Origin: Shewanella xiamenensis
GTDB taxonomy: Bacteria; Pseudomonadota; Gammaproteobacteria; Enterobacterales; Shewanellaceae
Length of the DNA stretch: 64,000 nt
Assembly: GCF_014647135.1 (NCBI RefSeq)
Contig: NZ_BMOP01000001.1
Span: 186,001 to 250,000, forward strand
Reading direction: 5' to 3'
Shown here: positions 61,150-64,000 of the stretch, one piece after another
Position numbering within the stretch: the first letter of the stretch is position 1
How the letters are laid out: every line of letters begins with the position of its first letter
The notes under the pieces: model-generated
What the model was told of the DNA's origin: nothing
Databases searched by the model: none
Seen by the model: the letters and a program-made list of their open reading frames with translations, nothing else
Translations under genes and position numbers: made by a program

Positions 61150-62199
61150 ATGACAGCAATACAGCATATTGAACGCCTTGCACGTGGGCGAAGTGAGCAG
61201 GCCGTGGCTGTGATTAAAAACGTGCAGCAGATGTCGAATATTCCCATGCAGGAGATGCAGTTAGCACTCAAGCAATTATTTCAGTGTGGCCGCGTTGCAC
61301 TGCATTTCCATCCCGACAGAATCGACAGCCGAGGTCTAACAGTCGCCGAAGGGCTTCTACGTGATGGGCAATACCGTAGTCAGTTCGAGACCCATATTTC
61401 CAATGGGCAGTTATCGCCTGAGCTTGGAGGACCAAGGGATCATTGGGAAAATCAGCTGTTTGGCGATGTGTATAAAGGAACCAAATCCCGCCCTAAGTAT
61501 GGCGCTTTAGATTTAGGCATGTGGCAGGATGGCCCCGCCCCGCGTTTTGGCAGTTGTTATCTGCTCACCCACTCACAATTGCTCACGCGTTCGACCTTTA
61601 CTTACCTTGATTCTTACCGTAATCCTAAGGAGAAGGGGACATTATCTTGTTTTGATGATGTGTTAGCGGCACTGTTGACCGAGAGTTTTGAGCGCCACTA
61701 TGCCTTGGGTAAAGCGGACTTTAAGCCTCTAAATGTGATCCATTATTTGGCGCATCAGCTTAATTCGTCATTGCTTGCCCGCTTTGAACGCCCGATGTCG
61801 ACAAATCTTGATCATTATATCGAAGCGCAAATTCACGGTGACGTGTCACTCGATGAAGATATTGCCATGCTGGTGGCCGATCCGAGTTTTAAAGGGACTG
61901 AAATCGGGGCAACGTTAACTAAGTTGTGCGACCGTTACGATATTGAGCTGCAATACCATAATGGTTTTAGCCTGCATACGGCACAGATCCCTAGCGATTT
62001 CCGTGGACCCACTATGCCATCTCTGGCCGAACGTATTGCGATTGACGATAGCGTCGATGCCTATGCCATTGGGGTTGCTGCGCGGGATTTATACCATTCA
62101 CCACAACACTGGCGAGATCGAGGTAATCGTGCTCAAGTAGCCCATGAACTCAAGCTACTTTGGCATGTGTTAGTCAAATACGGTGGTATTCAGCCTTAG
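61150..62199 (+). CDS. DUF3626 protein
   Basis: The 349-residue soluble protein matches DUF3626 in VALHFHPDRIDSRGLTVAEGLLRDGQYRSQFETHISNGQLSP, LFGDVYKGTKSRPKYGALDLG, PAPRFGSCYLLTHSQLLTRSTFTYLDSYRNP, and YIEAQIHGDVSLDEDIAMLVADPSFKGT. Conserved His, Asp and Arg residues in these blocks suggest an enzyme, but no activity is known for the family. No operon partner. It is convergent with a prepilin gene. Confidence 0.85.
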   Translation: MTAIQHIERLARGRSEQAVAVIKNVQQMSNIPMQEMQLALKQLFQCGRVALHFHPDRIDSRGLTVAEGLLRDGQYRSQFETHISNGQLSPELGGPRDHWENQLFGDVYKGTKSRPKYGALDLGMWQDGPAPRFGSCYLLTHSQLLTRSTFTYLDSYRNPKEKGTLSCFDDVLAALLTESFERHYALGKADFKPLNVIHYLAHQLNSSLLARFERPMSTNLDHYIEAQIHGDVSLDEDIAMLVADPSFKGTEIGATLTKLCDRYDIELQYHNGFSLHTAQIPSDFRGPTMPSLAERIAIDDSVDAYAIGVAARDLYHSPQHWRDRGNRAQVAHELKLLWHVLVKYGGIQP

Positions 62200-62239
62200 C
62201 GCGGAAATAGGGTCACTAAATATGGTTACATGCGCACTA

Positions 62240-62269
62240 TTGACGTTTTGATTGGGCCCAAAACGTCAA
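62240..62269. terminator. Hairpin between DUF3626 and prepilin genes
   Basis: TTGACGTTTT pairs perfectly with AAAACGTCAA around GATTGGGCCC. It lies between convergent genes without a clear T tract. Confidence 0.6.
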
Positions 62270-62282
62270 CAAGCCTCAGTGA

Positions 62283-62801
62283 TTAGCAACCTGTGTCAAC
62301 CTTAGTATAGGTCGGAACACCTGTTGTCTCCCATTTATAGTCTATATAACAATTAGTTGCAGATACCTCTGCTTGAGTAGGGGTCGCCAGATTTAACTTT
62401 TGCTTTGGGGTTGCAATGACTTGATAGGTGCCGTTGGATGTATAAATACGGTAGGACCAATCATTCACGCTTAAGCCTGCGGCATTAAAAATTTCAGGTG
62501 GTGTTGTGTAGCCCGCACTAGGTGCTGTGCCAGTACTGCTTGCGGCCCAAGGTTGGTAATTCTCGCCCCGAATACCATCAAAAACCACACGATTAGTCGT
62601 ACCTGTGTTGGCGATTTCTGATTTTGCCTTGAATAAGGTGACCGCAGACTTCATTGATGCCAATGCACCCGACAACTGACTTTTGTACGCATCAGACTGT
62701 AAATTAACAAATTTGGGGGCAGCCACTACAGCCAAAATGCCCAAAATAATAATCACAACAACAAGTTCTATTAACGTGAAACCGGAATGTTTGTTTGTCA
62801 T
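62283..62801 (-). CDS. Type IV pilin-like prepilin (MSHA pilin type), orphan
   Basis: The 172-residue protein has a short leader MTNKHSG and the class IVa prepilin site G-FTLIELVVVIIILGILAVVAAPKFVNLQ, with Glu5 and a hydrophobic helix after the PilD cleavage site. The helix continues as SDAYKSQLSGALASMKSAVTLF, like MshA pilins. Two Cys near the C-terminus (NCYIDYKWETTGVPTYTKVDTGC) could form the D-loop disulfide. No other pilus assembly genes are nearby, so it is a stand-alone pilin, perhaps a minor or alternative subunit of an MSHA-like or T4P machine encoded elsewhere. Confidence 0.88.
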   Translation of the reverse strand: MTNKHSGFTLIELVVVIIILGILAVVAAPKFVNLQSDAYKSQLSGALASMKSAVTLFKAKSEIANTGTTNRVVFDGIRGENYQPWAASSTGTAPSAGYTTPPEIFNAAGLSVNDWSYRIYTSNGTYQVIATPKQKLNLATPTQAEVSATNCYIDYKWETTGVPTYTKVDTGC

Positions 62802-63201
62802 TGCTATCTAACTCCTTGAAAATTATTCCTATCTTATCCAACAATTTCGCTAATGACCAGTTAGCTAATATTTTAGTCTTTATCCTCGTTAAATAGGGTT
62901 ATCCGTAATCAACAAAGATTTTTAAGTTTGATGATATGTGAGAGTGCGAATACGTGGTTCTATATAAGTGTTTATAGGCGTGAAGTATTTATCTGTGTGA
63001 GCTAAATCTGAATTTATTGATCATCATCGCATTTTCGTGAATCTTTTAGCAAAAGATACGTCCAAGGTTTCATCTGTTGGGGATGCCTGCGATACTGCGT
63101 CCCTATCGAAGCTTTTCGCTTATTGCAAGTCCTTGGCATTGATTGGTAAGCGTTAGATCGATTTCTAGAATTTACTGCAGTGTTGGTTTTGTTGGAGCAC
63201 C
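62802..63201. promoter_or_regulatory. Divergent gap, prepilin / cydD
   Basis: About 400 bases without a gene. A weak CRP-like sequence TGTGA-N6-TCTGA lies at 62996-63011, about 190 bases before cydD. No terminator or leader structure was recognised. Confidence 0.25.
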
Positions 63202-64000
63202 ATGGATAAGTCGTTAGAAAAGTCCCTTCTTGTTTGGCTCAAGTCGCAAAAAAAGGCCTGTGGCTGGTTTCTTAAACTTTCGGTCTGGTGTGGAATATTA
63301 AGTGCTATTGCATTGATCGTGCAGGCTTATTTAATTGCTACTCTCCTCGATGGTGTGATTATTGGTAATGGATTGCTCGGATTAGGCGCCGATAGCGCTC
63401 AGACTGTTATCAGAGCGAGTGATTATCTGCCGCATTTTATGGCCTTGATTGGCTTAATGTTATTGCGAGCAATACTTGCCTATGGCCGCGAGCGTGCCAG
63501 TTTTGAAGCGGGTAAACGTTTACGCCAACAAATCCGCAGTGCGGTAATGGATAAATTAACTCGGCTCGGCCCTGCGTTTATTAAAGGTAAACCCGCAGGC
63601 AGTTGGGCGAGCATAGTGTTAGAGCAAGTTGAAGATTTACAAGACTTTTATGCCCGTTATTTACCGCAAATGACGCTTGCTGGCGTGATCCCCTTATTGA
63701 TCCTCATCGCCGTGTTTCCCATCAACTGGGCGGCGGGGCTGATTTTGCTGTTAACCGCGCCCCTTATCCCGCTGTTTATGATCCTTGTCGGTATGGGGGC
63801 CGCTGATGCCAATCGTAAAAACTTCAATGCGTTAGCCAGATTAAGTGGCCACTTTATGGATAGATTAAAAGGGCTCGCGACCTTAAAGCTATTCAATCGA
63901 GGCGATGCTGAGCTGAAGGTGATTGAAAAGGCATCGGAGGAGTTTCGCAGCCGAACCATGTCGGTGTTGCGTATGGCCTTTTTAAGCTCGGCGGTACTGG
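63202..64000 (+). CDS. cydD: CydD, heterodimeric ABC exporter of glutathione/cysteine for cytochrome bd assembly (5' part)
   Basis: ATG 63202 with GGAGC about nine bases upstream. The visible 266 codons encode the first membrane domain: SVWCGILSAIALIVQAYLIATLLDGVII, then YGRERASFEAGKRLRQQIRSAVMDKLTRLGPAFIKGKPAGSWASIVLEQVEDLQDFYARYLPQM, typical of CydD. The ATPase domain and the partner cydC lie beyond the right edge. CydDC exports glutathione and cysteine to the periplasm and is needed for cytochrome bd and c-type cytochrome maturation, which fits an organism rich in c-type cytochromes. Confidence 0.93.
   Translation, partial: MDKSLEKSLLVWLKSQKKACGWFLKLSVWCGILSAIALIVQAYLIATLLDGVIIGNGLLGLGADSAQTVIRASDYLPHFMALIGLMLLRAILAYGRERASFEAGKRLRQQIRSAVMDKLTRLGPAFIKGKPAGSWASIVLEQVEDLQDFYARYLPQMTLAGVIPLLILIAVFPINWAAGLILLLTAPLIPLFMILVGMGAADANRKNFNALARLSGHFMDRLKGLATLKLFNRGDAELKVIEKASEEFRSRTMSVLRMAFLSSAVL

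Overview
The window is chromosomal DNA of a gammaproteobacterium, almost certainly a Shewanella. The evidence is gene order and protein likeness: prs-ispE-lolB divergent from hemA-prfA-prmC-sirB2-sirB1-kdsA, yajG-ppiA-ampG, hpt-yadG-yadH, rluA, rlhA, csdA-csdE and cydD. It also carries a tetraheme flavocytochrome c of the FccA/Ifc type, which is typical of Shewanella. No rRNA, tRNA or CRISPR array was seen. The species call rests on remembered gene order, not on a search.

Layout. 1-4.3 kb: a 5' part of an M13 lipoprotein peptidase, rsuA, and an ECF sigma / anti-sigma / DUF4097 operon. 4.7-9.3 kb: an HBM-type chemoreceptor, then prs, ispE and lolB on the minus strand, with a striking nested hairpin in the prs leader. 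9.5-16.9 kb: the hemA-kdsA block, in which a GNAT gene and a DUF819 transporter interrupt the order known from E. coli. 17.1-22.3 kb: an AT-rich accessory block with a periplasmic flavocytochrome c reductase, a divergent porin, a LysR regulator and a second DUF819 transporter. It looks like a self-contained anaerobic respiration module for an unknown unsaturated substrate.

22.5-32.3 kb: an EamA transporter, a CSS/EAL phosphodiesterase, amtB-glnK, panE-like, VanZ-like, yajQ, and the yajG-ppiA-small ORF-ampG cluster. 32.4-40.7 kb: an outer membrane barrel, a DUF2804 and fatty-acid-hydroxylase pair, a PilZ-like protein, mpl-ubiX-hpt and yadGH. 40.8-47.5 kb: a small lipoprotein, an IS3-family element killed by nonsense codons in both reading frames, a large secreted M36 protease with tandem Ig-like domains and a GlyGly-CTERM tail, and asnC.

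47.6-64 kb: rluA, rlhA, a small PH-domain protein, a 761-residue MORN-like repeat protein, a cupin, a Tat-exported M19 dipeptidase relative lacking several metal ligands, csdE-csdA, a second chemoreceptor, rhlE, a DUF3626 protein, an orphan type IV prepilin, and the 5' part of cydD. Most genes are housekeeping. The parts most worth following up are the flavocytochrome/porin/LysR/DUF819 block, the prs leader structure, the pseudo-dipeptidase and the ECF/DUF4097 operon.
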